Shown one piece after another: positions 22,455-33,439 of a stretch of DNA of 64,000 bases. Position 1 is the stretch's first letter; every line of letters begins with the position of its first letter. Origin of the DNA: Mesostigma viride (taxonomy: Eukaryota; Streptophyta; Mesostigmatophyceae; Mesostigmatales; Mesostigmataceae); contig RPFO01000041.1 in the NCBI GenBank assembly GCA_009746045.1, positions 7,974,613-8,038,612 on the forward strand, written 5' to 3'. Both the position numbers and the translations under genes were made by a program. The notes below the pieces were generated by a model. The model did not search any database and was not told the origin of the DNA. It saw only the letters and a list, made by a program, of their open reading frames with translations.

Positions 22455-25236
22455 ATGGCTTCCGGTACACGGAGCCGCATGGGCGAACACACAGATACGC
22501 CAAGTGGCGAGGCCGCAGGGTCCGTCCTGCCACGCTTTAGTGCGGACGAGGCCACGAGGTTGATGCAAACCCTCGTGGCGCAACCTGAACTGGCCAAGCA
22601 GTTCAAGCATCTGATGCTTGCTGCTGACGATGCACTAAATCGCGGCCCTCTGAAGCAAACGGAGGTGCCCGCTGATCTACCGGCCGACTATACGGCGGAC
22701 GACGCAGCAGATTTTCTAGCTGCTCTCAAGCGTCTGCGCGATGGACGCGCAGACAAAGATTCGGAGCTGATTGGCAAGTTCCGTGCAGTATTCTGCAGTA
22801 CAACAAAGCACCCAAACATTGCCAATCTAGTTCGCATTGCGGACGACAACAAACAAACCTGGGAAGTTTTTTACAACGGTCTAGATGCCCACTTGTCGCG
22901 GTCTAAGGAAGAGGCCGACGAGCAAGCCTTCAACGACTTCGAGGGCTATGCAGTTAATAAGGCAAATTTGCCCGGGGCTGCACGTGATTTCCAGGTCTTC
23001 GTGCACAAGCACAAGCTGCTAGATACTCTCAAGCCCATTTTCCTGTGCAATCGATTTCTCAAGAAATGCGACCTGTCGTCGGATGTGCATCTGACCATAG
23101 CGACGGAACTCAAAAAGAAGAGTGCCGTCAGTTTCGACGAGGGCATGCTGTATTTGATCTCATGCTTCAAGAGTGCGCAGTCCAAGCCGGCTGCCTCGGC
23201 TGCTCTGCCATCCCTGCGCAAGGTGGATGCCGGCGCGTCTTCTTCTTCAGGCGCAGAGGCTCCAATTACGCGGTCGGAGCTTACGGCCATCCTGAAAAAG
23301 GTCGTCGGCCACGGCAACAACGGGGGCCAGCGAGGGCGCAAGCGCGGGCATGGTGGCGACGCCAAGCAGGGTGATAATCCCCCGGCCAAGCGGCAGCAGG
23401 GGGCGTCTACTGACCGCAAGCAACGCTGTGAGCGCTGCTTCGGACGTCGCCATGTCCGGGATGACTGCCGAGTTCGCCCGGACCTGGAGCTCGAGGACAA
23501 CCTTTGCCGCAAGTGCCACGACGTTCTGCGTGGTCACAGCGTGGAGGCGTGCAAGGCCAAGCGCATCGTCGTCCACGGCACACGCGAGGAGTGGGCAGAG
23601 CGACGGGCAGCACGAAAGTCAGGTGAGAGCACGCTCGATACCCCTTCTTTTGCTCAATGCGTCACGCTGAACCGGGCCGTCGTAGAGCCTGACGTCGTTC
23701 CTAAAAGCAACGTGACTGCATCCTCTGTCTCATTCCGTGATGTGCTCACGCAATCCGTTGATGCTGCTCTGGCTCTGTCGCGCCAGGATCACGTGCTTCC
23801 TGAGCACGGGTCTACAATGCGTGACCTAAGCAATGTGGTGTCTTCTAGGTCGGGTGTGTACAACGCCGAGCGACCAAGCACTACTGCAGCACCCCAGCTA
23901 GATACTGGGGCGGTTGGGCCTATGAGGAATGTTGTGACAGTGCAAGAGAATGCTGGGCGGGCAGATGTTCTCGGTACACACCACCCTAGTGTGGATCTTC
24001 ACATTGGCAAGGTGCTCACACGGGCGGCCTTTCGTGCAGCCTCTGAAGCTGCCCAGTTAGCCAATGTCACTACCCCAGTAGTCACCCCACCTGTTGAGAA
24101 TCCTGACAATGCCACTGCACCTCAGGCTGTCACCCTGAAACTGTTAGCATACCAGATGCACCGTGCATACGGGCATGAGGCCCAAGCCGAGGTAGAGGGG
24201 GCACACATGTTGGGGCACCTTTATACAACGAGCTGAAGAATGTGCGTGCTCAGTGTCCTGCCTGCATCAAGATCAGGAAGAAGTCGCGTAGGCGGCATGC
24301 CAAGACTCCACCCTTGGAGCGAGGGTACCTTGTGGGGGATGTCATGCACATGGAAGGGGGGGACACCTATTTCATAGTCAAGGATAGGTTCAGCAAGGCC
24401 ACCTACATTGAGCCGCTGCCCACATGTTTGAGGCTGACCTGCACAGGGCTATCAAGATCAGCCTGGCTTTCTTTCATCCCGTAGTGGAGCTCATGCTAGA
24501 CCAGCAGTTCCGCTGTGTGCAAGGTTTGCCGGGGATGGAGGCCGTGGTCATCGTGGGGCGTGAGGATCACGGCAATATGGGCATGATAGATCGCACTGTA
24601 AGCTATGTCAAGACTGTGGCAGCCAAGCGACAGGATAACCCACATGGCAAATCCTACGCGGTCAAGACGGCGTGGTGCAAGGAGCTCATGCATGTGTGCA
24701 ACCATAGGCACGTGCTTGATGTCAAGGGCTTTGGGCTAGTCACGCCTCGGGGGCTGTCAGCGGGCACCTACTCACCCGAGGTAGTAGAGGCATACCAACA
24801 GCATCTACAGGATACCGCCGCCAAGCTGCGGCTCAAGGATGCCACGCTGCCTGATTTGTCTAGCGCTTTTGAGGTCGGGCAGTTGGTCATGTTCCACAAG
24901 GAGAGCTCGCCCAGCGGCAAACGGGGCACCATGCAGGGGCCTGGGGCCATCACAAAGTTAGACTGGCCGCTGCGGGTCATAGACATAGAGTGGAATGATC
25001 GGGTGTATAGGGTACCATGGGCATCGGTGGCAGGCTATAAGCAAGGGGATAGCATGGAGAGTGAGCTGGCAGCCAACAGGGCACTGGGGTGGGTAGTGAA
25101 GGATAATGCGCCTGTCGTAGCATCTGAGGTGGTACCCCACGGGTCGCTCCCAGGGGCAGACACAGCTACACCCCCCCCTCCCCTGGGCCCCAATATGACC
25201 CCGTGGATGGGTGGGATGAGGATGGGGTGGGTTTGA
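22455..25236 (+). pseudogene. copia-2 ORF1: Gag-integrase with two single-base deletions
   Basis: The ATG at 22455 lies 19 bp after the 5' LTR. It begins a Gag of about 310 residues before the zinc knuckles, with a helical capsid-like part (FLCNRFLKKCDL, ELKKKSAVSFDEGMLYLI), then basic GRKRGHG sequence, two zinc knuckles and integrase. Allowing for the two lesions ORF1 would be about 927 residues. Compared with copia-1, an A is missing near 24211 (stop at 24236) and a T near 24420, both in the integrase half. Gag itself is intact. The catalytic residues match copia-1, including Asp in place of the third Glu (GMIDRTV, about 24590). The end overlaps ORF2 as in copia-1, with the same slippery C-run. 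Confidence 0.88.
25173..25179 (+). promoter_or_regulatory. candidate -1 frameshift site in copia-2
   Basis: The eight-C run and following T are the same as in copia-1 (2008-2014), in the same frame relation to ORF1 and ORF2. Confidence 0.5.
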
Positions 25237-27520
25237 CGGGACCTAGTGCACGTAGTGACTCACCTCCTGTGCTAGCCACGGATAATGTGGGAGGCCCGCC
25301 TAGCGTGGCCTCGCCGGAGGGTCAGGGTCCTGCCCATGCGCCTCGCCCACCTAGGGACCTGGCTTCAACGGTCACGGCCTTGTGGCGTGCTCAGGCGCTT
25401 AAAGCGAAAGCTGCATCAGGGGTGGCTCAGGTCAAAACTCTCTCACAGGGGGTCAGGCCGGTTAAGTCAGCCTTGTTTCCTACGTGTAGACCGTGGCAGC
25501 TGGTGGCTGTGGACACGCAAGCATCCGTGTCTATTATCTCTCGTCGGGCAGCCACCCTGTATCCAGTGCTAGAGTCGCCGTACAAATCGGTGACCGACTT
25601 TGCAGGCACTTCGGCATATCAAGTTACCGGGATGGTGGTGCTGCCGGTGTTGGGCATTGACACGCCGTTTCACGTCGTGGATGGCTACGAGGATGTGGCC
25701 TTGCTGGGCGAACCTTTCGTATCATACCCGGGGTTCTCAGTGTCCGCTGACTTGCTGTCAGTCGCGGGGGTGGGCAGCATCCCGCTTCGCGAGTACCACG
25801 CTCCATTGGGGGTGGTGGTCGGGCAGCCCGGCGTCGTGCGGCGCTTACCGATGGCGGCGTTTTCCACACCGCCGCTCGTCCAGTCCATCATTCAGCCTCA
25901 GGATTGGCACCCGCGCAGCTTCGGCCTCCACTCACACTCACTGGCGGCGGATAGCCCTGTGACGTGGGAGCAACTTGTCCTGGACTGTCAAGATCCTCTC
26001 AAGTTTGCTTTGTGGCGCGACGCGTTCATTCGAGCCAAGGAGCAGTGGCGAGAGCGCGAGGTCTACCGAGGATTGGAGAGTGTGCCAGCCGGGGCCACGC
26101 GGTTGCGGTTGAAGTTCGTGCTCACCTACAAGCCGGACGAGACCAACTCTTCGGTGGTGTTCCGGGTAAGGCCCGTGGTCACGGAGACGAAGGGGTCCTC
26201 CCCGCTGGACGCCAAGGATCTTTATACCCCTGGGCTCAACCATGTTTCGCATCGGCTACTGACGGTCATCTACTTGGGCAAGCGGAACGCGGGCAAGGAC
26301 TACGGGATGTGGTGCGGTGACTTTCAGCGGGCATTCCTCCACAGCGACGCTGGGGTCGCGCAGCAAACATGGCAAGGCACCCGCTACGTGGTGAAGGTCC
26401 CGGTGGTCTGGCAGGATGGCACCATTGGCAGCGAGTATATCGAGCTGTTGACAGGGGTGGAGGGGCTGCAGAGCTCTCCCATCATCTTCCGCATTTCCGC
26501 GGAGGAGGTCTTGCAGAGCTTAGGGGCCACGTACCATCGCGCGGATCCTAACTTCTTTGTGGTCCCCACCGGCGTCCCTGGCGAGCCAGCCCTCTTCGTG
26601 TGGCATGGCGATGACTTCAAGCTGGTGGCACCTCGCACCTTTGCTACCCAGTTTCTTGCTGCAGTGGCGGCTAAGTTTCCCCTGGGCAGGGCGGTGGATC
26701 ATGAGGAGGGTAAACCCGTGGTGTTTTGCGGCGTGCAGTCTACGTTGCAGCGGGATTCGCGTTCTGGCGAATGGGTCATGCACATGCAGGATAGCCGCAA
26801 CTATGTGGTTGACCTGCTGGCCGACCTCCCGTCCCCGCTGTTGGCAACCCATGGGCCCTCGGTTAAGGGCAAGCTCGGGTGGTTGGCGGACACGGTGGCA
26901 CCTGATTTGGCGGTGCTCGCTCGCCTGCCCGATGATGTGCTGGAAGGACTAGGGTCCATTCATGTTCGGCGGCAGCTGGCCATGACGCCCGGCATTGTGC
27001 TTCGTGGGCTCGATTGCTCACAGCCGGTGCACCTCGAGATAGTGACGGATGCTAATCTAGAGACGCGCACAGTCAGCCAAGTGCGGGCCCGCATGGGGGC
27101 ACTGTTCTTTATTAGCAATGAGGGCAGCCTGGCATGTTGTTAGATTGGTACTCGCGCTTGCACAGCCGCATTGCCACTAGCCCCAACACGGCTGAATGCC
27201 GGGGCATTGTTTCAGCTATCTCACATGGCATGTGGCTGCGGTACTTGCTGGGTTGGGTATTTGGCTCGTGTGGGTTCACTCTTCACTGGACTAGCACGGT
27301 GCACACTGACTCACAAAGTTGTTTGGCCTTCCTTGACAATCCCTATGCGCGGTCACAGGACGTTGATTACCTCGTACTCGCTGAGGCGGCCTCCTGCGTC
27401 ACGCGTCTCCAGCACATCGCGGATGAACTCAATCCCGCGGATGCACTCACCAAGGAGGCGCGGGAGGCTGCCCCGCAGTACGCAGTGTTGCGCAAGCGCA
27501 TGACGATGCAACACCCGTGA
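25203..27520 (+). pseudogene. copia-2 ORF2: protease-RT-RNase H with one single-base deletion
   Basis: It is the same as copia-1 ORF2 in all motifs (VDTQAS, ALLGEPF, CGDFQRAFL, WHGDDF). One A is missing near 27125 relative to copia-1, within RNase H, so the frame stops at 27143 and continues in another frame from 27134 to 27520. Protease and RT are intact. All three lesions in this element are single-base losses, which fits either recent decay or sequencing error. Confidence 0.9.
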
Positions 27521-27874
27521 GCCACACAGGGTTACGGCTCGGGCGCTTTATGAATACAGCCATAACTCACCCTGTGTTGCTAGCATTCACGAATATCATG
27601 GTGGTAGTTTTTTTGCTTGTCCTGACCATACCCTAGCCACGTTGGACGGTGCCTTGGGCCCGTCGGCGGGTCACTGGTCCTAATAAATGGGTCACCTTTT
27701 GTCTGGTGGCATAGTTGTTTTTTTCTCGCTACTTATTACATCACTATTCATGTGTGATCACAAGGGCGCGGGTCGATACCGTGGTGATTTTGACGGCCTT
27801 GAGGCCCCCTTGAGTTCCCTACCTTAGAGGGTTTTGTATGGTCTGCATTTGATGTAATTATTTTGATAATTAAT

Positions 27875-27897
27875 CAAAGAACAAAAGAGTATGTCGG
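27875..27897 (+). promoter_or_regulatory. polypurine tract of copia-2
   Basis: CAAAGAACAAAAGAG directly upstream of the 3' LTR, identical to copia-1. Confidence 0.6.
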
Positions 27898-28242
27898 AGT
27901 TGAGTAACTCTAGAGCCCTAGGATCTGGCTCTGAGTTCCCCATGTCCGTCCGCACGCCTTCCGCTAGCGTCCGCTCAGCCGCCGGCTATAATCCGGCGGT
28001 CCGATGCGGGCGACCGGTCTAAGGGCGGCGCCTAGGGCCGGCGCCACCTAGGCCCCAGTCCGGGGCCTTATCCGGGTCAGTACGGACGGCTAGCTTGTCC
28101 CACGGTTACGGCTAACCGGATAGGGTTTGCTGGCTAAGACATAAACCAGTGGTGGGCCAGCTCCGACAGCAGTTCTCTGTGTTCACCTTATCCCAAGCTA
28201 AACGTGACCGACCGCCATAGCTGAGCCGGTCGGGCTTTAACT
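27898..28242 (+). repeat. copia-2 3' LTR (345 bp)
   Basis: Same length as the 5' LTR with one visible difference. It is followed by the target duplication TTGAT. Confidence 0.95.
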
Positions 28243-28792
28243 TTGATGTAACTTGTTGTGTGCTTGTCACACTTATATTTATTTATTTCCAATGAACATG
28301 TGTGTCAACTGCATCATTTCTGCATCCACATATAATGCATAAGTGTCCTGTCTTCATGCACTTGAGAGTTCTCAAGTGTCATGCTCAGTGTCCTGATTTT
28401 CCTGATTTTTTGTGCCATGCTAAGTGTCCTGATTTTCCTGATTTTTTGTGCCATGCTAAGTGTCCTGATTTTCCTGTTTTTTTTCTGATTCAGCGGGTTT
28501 TCTCAAGATCTTGAGATTTTTTGTGTTGTTTCGACATTTTTCTCAGGATCTCAGGATTTTCTCAGGATTCTCAGTGTTTCTCAGTATTTCGCGAGACGCA
28601 TCTCAGGCACTTCTCAAGATTCTCAGGAGAAAGTCCTGATATAATCTCAGGAATCCTGAGAAAATCTCAGTTTTTCTCAGGATTTCTCAGGACATCTTGA
28701 GAAAAAAATCAGGATATCTCAGGAAATCCTGAGAAAAAAATCAGGAAATCTCAGGATTCCTGAGAAAAATCTCAGAACCCGACTTCCTAGTG
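28243..28792. repeat. CACTA right terminus: subterminal repeats and TIR
   Basis: After about 110 bp of unique AT-rich sequence there are three copies of a CCTGATTTTCCTGATTTTTT-like phrase, each followed by a GTGCCATGCTAAGTGT-like phrase (about 28376-28480), then mixed-orientation CTCAGGA and TCCTGAG motifs to 28765. The end, CCGACTTCCTAGTG, is the reverse of the CACTA TIR. Confidence 0.75.
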
Positions 28793-29056
28793 AATTAATT
28801 TCCTGGAGAAACTCAAACTTGACAAAAACACATACGCTATGCTTGCAACAGGAATGGCAAAGCATTGGGAGGACATGAAGGAGGCTTTGGATTATATCAA
28901 GCTGGCCCTGGCCCCCCTCAGCCAGGGGGCCATGGGCACATCTGTAAAGAGGGTCAGGGGGGAGGGACAGGAGGAGGAGGATAGGGAGAGGGAGGATAGG
29001 AGCATTAGAGGCCTGTCACCGTGGCAGAGGTGAAGTCCCTGCTGGGACAGATGTTT

Positions 29057-29163
29057 AAGGGCAAGGGCAAGGGCAAGGGCAAGGGCAAGGGCAAGGGCAA
29101 GGGCAAGGGCATGGGCAAGGGCAAGGGCAAGGGCAAGGGCTGGGGCAAGGGCAAGGGTAAGGG
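29057..29163 (+). repeat. (GGGCAA)n hexanucleotide repeat in gag
   Basis: About 17 units, interrupted by GGGCAT and TGGGGC variants, encode a Lys-Gly tract just before the Asn/Gln tract. Confidence 0.9.
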
Positions 29164-29193
29164 GCAGTCTCCCTCCAAGGGGGGCAGCTCCAG

Positions 29194-29533
<340 letters not shown>

Positions 29534-30471
29534 GAAGCAGGACAAGGAGGACAAGTCTTCTCAGCGGTGCACCCGCTGTGGCATGAAGTACCACCTGCGG
29601 CCCACCTGCCGCAAGAACGTGGACGCGCTGGGGCACTTGGACGTCCTGTGCCACAAGTGCCACGGGCCGCCCCACGGCGATCCCAAGGACTGCAAGCGGC
29701 CTCCCCACGGCAAGAAGTGTGAGTCTCCTTCTCATGCTGGCTTGAGTGTGCCTGCTTCACCTCTTTCATCTGCATGCCCCACTGTCAGAGCAGTGAGCAG
29801 TTCTGGAAAGGTGTTACAGTTGGTTTCAGAAGACTATGTCTCTAAGCCCACATTCACTTCTATTGTTCCCAAGGTATGCAGGGTGTCCCCATCAGAGGAC
29901 ACTCATATCAGTATTCAGGAGCTTGCTTTACAGTTGCACTTCCTTTATGGGCATGAAGTGAGTGCAGAGGTGGTGGCAGCAGCAATAGGGGGGGCAGCAC
30001 TCAGACGTACGTGCCTGCCAGGTGGTCAGATCCCACTGCCAGCATTGCCAGTTCAATGCACCTAAACCCCCCAAGTGGCATGTAGCTACCCTACCTCAGT
30101 GCAAGGGCAGGGTGGTAGGAGATGTCTTTCATATAAAAGGACAATCTTACTTGGCACTTAAAGATGCATGGTCGAGGTACACAACCATTGAACCATTACC
30201 TGGAATGGACAAGACACAGTTGCTCAGGGCTCTCTTGATTGCTCAGGCCAGGTACTACCCTGTGGAGGCATTGTTACTGGATCAACAGTTCACGTGTCTT
30301 GCCAATGAACCAGGGTGTGAGGCTATTGACCTGGCAGGGCTAGAAGATCATGAGAGGCAAGGCATCATTGAAAGGGCTATCAGGTCCATTAAAACCCTTG
30401 TAGCCAAGGAAGATGGTAATCTGCTGGCTGACAGTGGGTCATATGCTGACAGAGCTCTGTGCTATGCGTGA

Positions 30472-31122
30472 CAGAGGCCCTGGCCACACAGGTCCCAAAG
30501 ATAGCGGAGCAGACGTCCACCATCGCATCCCAGCCACCCCGGCAGGATGCTAGAGCGACCCGTCCCGCCGCTCTCCTAATAATGCGGACCTGCTGCGGTC
30601 AGCGACCGCCTCAACCACTGACGCCATTGCCACGAAGCTCCAGGAGCTGGAGGACCACCGCCAGGCCGAACAACGGGAGGCCACCGACCGCGCTCGCCGC
30701 GAGTGCCGAGTGGTGCTGCGTCGTTTCCCCCAGAAGCCAGGTGAGACGTCAACCACCCTTGCCGACAAGCTCAAGGACCAGCTTCTCACCCTCATGGGCC
30801 TGGTAGGTGAGGTAGAACTGCGCGGGTGCCACCGCCTAGCTTCCCCACTCACGGGACAAGGCGGCTCCCCCACCACTCACCAGTCCTGCTCACCTTCCCC
30901 TCCCCTGAGGACAAGCGGCGGTTCCTTTCTCGTCGCAAGAGGTTGCACGACCTCACCTGGAGGCTGGACGACGACCTGACCCCCGCTCAGCAGCAGCAGC
31001 GACCGGCGAACTGTGGCCAGAATACCTCCGCCACAAGCAGGACCCCCAGACGCCCAAGGTGTACTGGAGGGGCGGGGACCTGATGATTAACCACAAGATG
31101 TGGACGCCCCCTGCGGGCTAGA
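30472..31122 (+). pseudogene. LINE ORF1 fragment (RNA-binding protein-like)
   Basis: Three frames together give a coiled-coil stretch (ATKLQELEDHRQAEQREATD), an RRM-like part (VVLRRFPQKPGE, VLLTFPSPEDKRRFL) and a C-terminal domain (LDDDLTPAQQQQR, KVYWRGGDLMINHKMW), ending at the TAG of 31120-31122. The order matches ORF1 of the LINE downstream (VVRGVP, then SIDDNYTPEQLEARAAAL). Frameshifts are visible near 30590, 30860 and 31010. It follows the truncated copia-3 integrase directly. Confidence 0.6.
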
Positions 31123-31674
31123 ATAGCTTGTATAACAGTCCTAGCTTGTATCCATTGGCAGTCACTGTCGCCATGGCAGCCATGCCTAGAATGTTTGCCT
31201 ACTAAGCTGTGCCACCATACCTAGTCACGTGCACCGCTACCACACGGTACACAACCAGCCATAGCCTCAGCTTAGCCCGGCCTTGTACAGCCATGCTACA
31301 TCCTGGCTATGATCAGATTCGGTTAGGCGCGGTGTGTACATGCAGCCCCCGCGGCCCATGGCGGGCTGGGTCGCATTGGCATCCACCATTGAGATGGCGA
31401 CGATGTATCAGTGACGTATGTAACAGTGATGGCGACGATGTATCAGTGACCATGGGTGATGCAGAATGCCCGGAAAAATGCGGTTACGGAATGCAATATA
31501 CGAGAATGCTCATAACTTTTGACTCCGGCCATGAAATTTCATCGGGTTGGTTGCATTAGACTCGTCTTTTGAAGACAAACACGCTGATATAATTTTCTGC
31601 AGCTATCGCTCAATATTTCCGAAGATACCGGCACCGGGCCCTGCCCAGCAAATATCGCTGTTTTTCAGCTCGAT
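31123..31674. other. LINE 5' untranslated region or spacer
   Basis: No gene is seen. A 22-bp phrase, GATGGCGACGATGTATCAGT plus GA, occurs twice (about 31393 and 31430). The LINE ORF1 start codon follows at 31675. Confidence 0.35.
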
Positions 31675-32761
31675 ATGGCGGAATACGACTCATCCCAACA
31701 ATCACAAGCGTGCGCAGCCCTCAGCACCAACTCGCTGATGAAGCCATGGCGTCATCGGAAACACCCTTGCACGCTATGCCGGACGCCACTGTCAGCATCC
31801 AGCCGCTCCACTCCACCGCTCCGCCGAACAGCGACCCTGCCATGGATACCCGCGATCGAGGAGGCCTTTTCTGCCGAGGAAGCTGCCGCATTTTTACCTG
31901 GCAAATGGCCAGGCCTTAACGCCATCCTGCGCCTGTCCCGAGCTGCCGCCCTCACCATCCTGCACCTGGCTGCCGAGAAAAAGTGCGAGATCCGGGACTG
32001 CAACCAACAGGTTACCCACCTGTCGGACTTTCTCCACGACAACCCCGACGACACCGACCTCTGCCTCGCAGTCTGGTGGACGTGCTCTCGTCTTTCCGAC
32101 AGCGCCCTTGAGCGCTTTGTCATGGCCTCTCTGGACCTGGGAGTCGACCCCACTGTTGCTGCCGCCATCGGCATCACCTCCAAGCAAGTCGTCAATACCT
32201 GCTTCGATCACCTCCCCTCTGTCCTCAACGCTGCCCTCAACCCTGTCCACAACCACCTCGCCACCCACCACGCCCATTCCTCACACGCCGACACCTCCAT
32301 CCACTCCGCCATCACGTACCCACATTGCAGCAGGACTGCAGCAGCAGCAGCAGCTCCTCCACCAGCTCCAGCAACAACTTGCCGCTTCCATAACTCCTGC
32401 CAAGACCACCTATGCCGCCACGCTTCAGAACCCTACGGAGCTCATCAACGAAATCAAAACAGCCGTCAAGGCCAGCACACGGGATGCCATGCACGAACCC
32501 ATTCGCTCATGCAGTAGTGTGGTACGTGGCGTCCCCTCAAACGTCAACGATGCACGCCTGGGCACCTACCTCCGGGGCGACCCCTTCCTGGGGAAGCTCG
32601 GCGTGGCCCAAAGCGTCGTCATCAAAACGGCACGACGGCTCGGCGGCCCCACCGCCCCTGTCTTGGTGGAATTCCACCGCAAGGAGGACAACAAACTGCA
32701 GGTGCAGAAGGCCCGCCGGAACCTCCACGATACCCAACTGAGCATCGACGATAACTATACC
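31675..32761 (+). pseudogene. LINE ORF1, 5' part (continues at 41151-41599)
   Basis: The ATG at 31675 opens a frame with a helical domain (FSAEEAAAFLPGKWPGLNAI, LDLGVDPTVAAAIGITSKQV). A frameshift near 32340 leads to a Gln-rich coiled coil and an RRM-like domain (SSVVRGVPSNVNDARLGTYL, LVEFHRKEDNKLQVQKARRN). At codon ACC of DDNYT the frame meets the copia-4 LTR. It resumes after the 3' LTR at 41151 (TPEQLEARAAALNRPEVHR) and ends at 41599. The layout is typical of LINE ORF1 nucleic-acid chaperones; the exact clade is not determined. Confidence 0.7.
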
Positions 32762-33414
32762 AATTAGCATATTGGGGCACCAATGTGCTAGATGGATGCA
32801 GGTTGAGGAGACCTTTCCAACGCCGTGTCAACCGCCTAGAACAGACAAGGGACTAGAAAGATATCAAGTCCCGAAGTACTGCCGACCGGTGGGCGAGGGC
32901 GGTGCACTCTCAGGGCATAGTGGACAGGACACGTGGCAGGCCGTGCCTGCACAGGCTTAGCCTGAACTCTCACGTGACTGGGACACAGTGTACTGAGGGC
33001 TCAACGGTACTGTGGCTAGTAGAAGCCAGTAACCAGCCAGCAGGTCTGCAAGGATGTAAGTCCTTGCAGGACTGTGGCAGGTCCTGTGCTGTCCTAGACA
33101 CAGGATAGCCAGAGATTCCTGTATGCTGCCTGCAACGAGGATGCAGGCAGCGATACGAGGCTCTGGCAATGTAGCGTTGCCCAGCGTTGCTCATGACCGA
33201 GGAACAAGGATGGAACGAGGTTGCATATAGCTCGAGGCTCAACGAGGCAACGAGCGTCTTCACACACGAACCTTGGTCGTCACGACGAGTGGCGAGCCTA
33301 TCGAGGGTCGTAGGCCTGGTGTGAGGATAAAGGTTGCTAGCCAGCAGCCTAGGGTCATTCCAGCCGGCAAGGACCAGGAGCTCACAAGCTCTGCTGACGA
33401 GTTGCTGCGCAAAT
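32762..33414 (+). repeat. copia-4 5' LTR (653 bp)
   Basis: Starts AATTAGCATATTGG and ends GCTGCGCAAAT. The 3' copy starts AGTTAGCATATTGG. The outer bases do not form the canonical TG...CA. A bipartite repeat of AACGAGG phrases is visible near 33130-33260. Confidence 0.93.
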
Positions 33415-33439
33415 CGTACTATTGCTTCCAAGCGCTTTC

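Larger units (their letters stand above)
22091..28242 (+). mobile_element. copia-2: complete LTR retrotransposon (6152 bp) with TSD TTGAT
   Basis: Two 345-bp LTRs (22091-22435 and 27898-28242) flank the same two-ORF interior as copia-1. The five bases before (22086-22090) and after (28243-28247) are TTGAT. The two LTRs differ at a single visible position (A or G in CCGACC[A/G]CCATAG), so the insertion is recent. It is inserted 35 bp after the end of the CACTA transposase frame. The sequence right after the 5' LTR (TGTATTCATAAAAATCCC) does not start with TGG, so a primer site for a tRNA 3' end is not evident. Confidence 0.97.
8227..28792 (+). mobile_element. autonomous CACTA (En/Spm-type) transposon, about 14.4 kb without nested copia-2
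   Basis: The terminal inverted repeats are 14 bp: CACTAGGAAGTCGG at the right end (28779-28792, reversed) and the same with A for the first C at the left (8227-8240). Both ends carry long arrays of TCTCAGGA-type subterminal motifs. Inside are a plus-strand spliced TNP2-like transposase gene (13699-22056) and a divergent minus-strand gene (13482-9359). Copia-2 is inserted at 22091. The transposon splits copia-3 gag. If the ends are taken as CTAGG...CCTAG, flanking triplets TAA and TGA could be a degraded 3-bp target duplication and the gag frame rejoins exactly; with a CACTA start no clear duplication is seen. Confidence 0.85.

Noticed and set aside
22436-22460. tRNA primer binding site after the copia-2 5' LTR
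   Set aside because: The stretch TGTATTCATAAAAATCCC does not begin with TGG and does not clearly match a tRNA 3' end; an internal tRNA primer remains possible but unproven.
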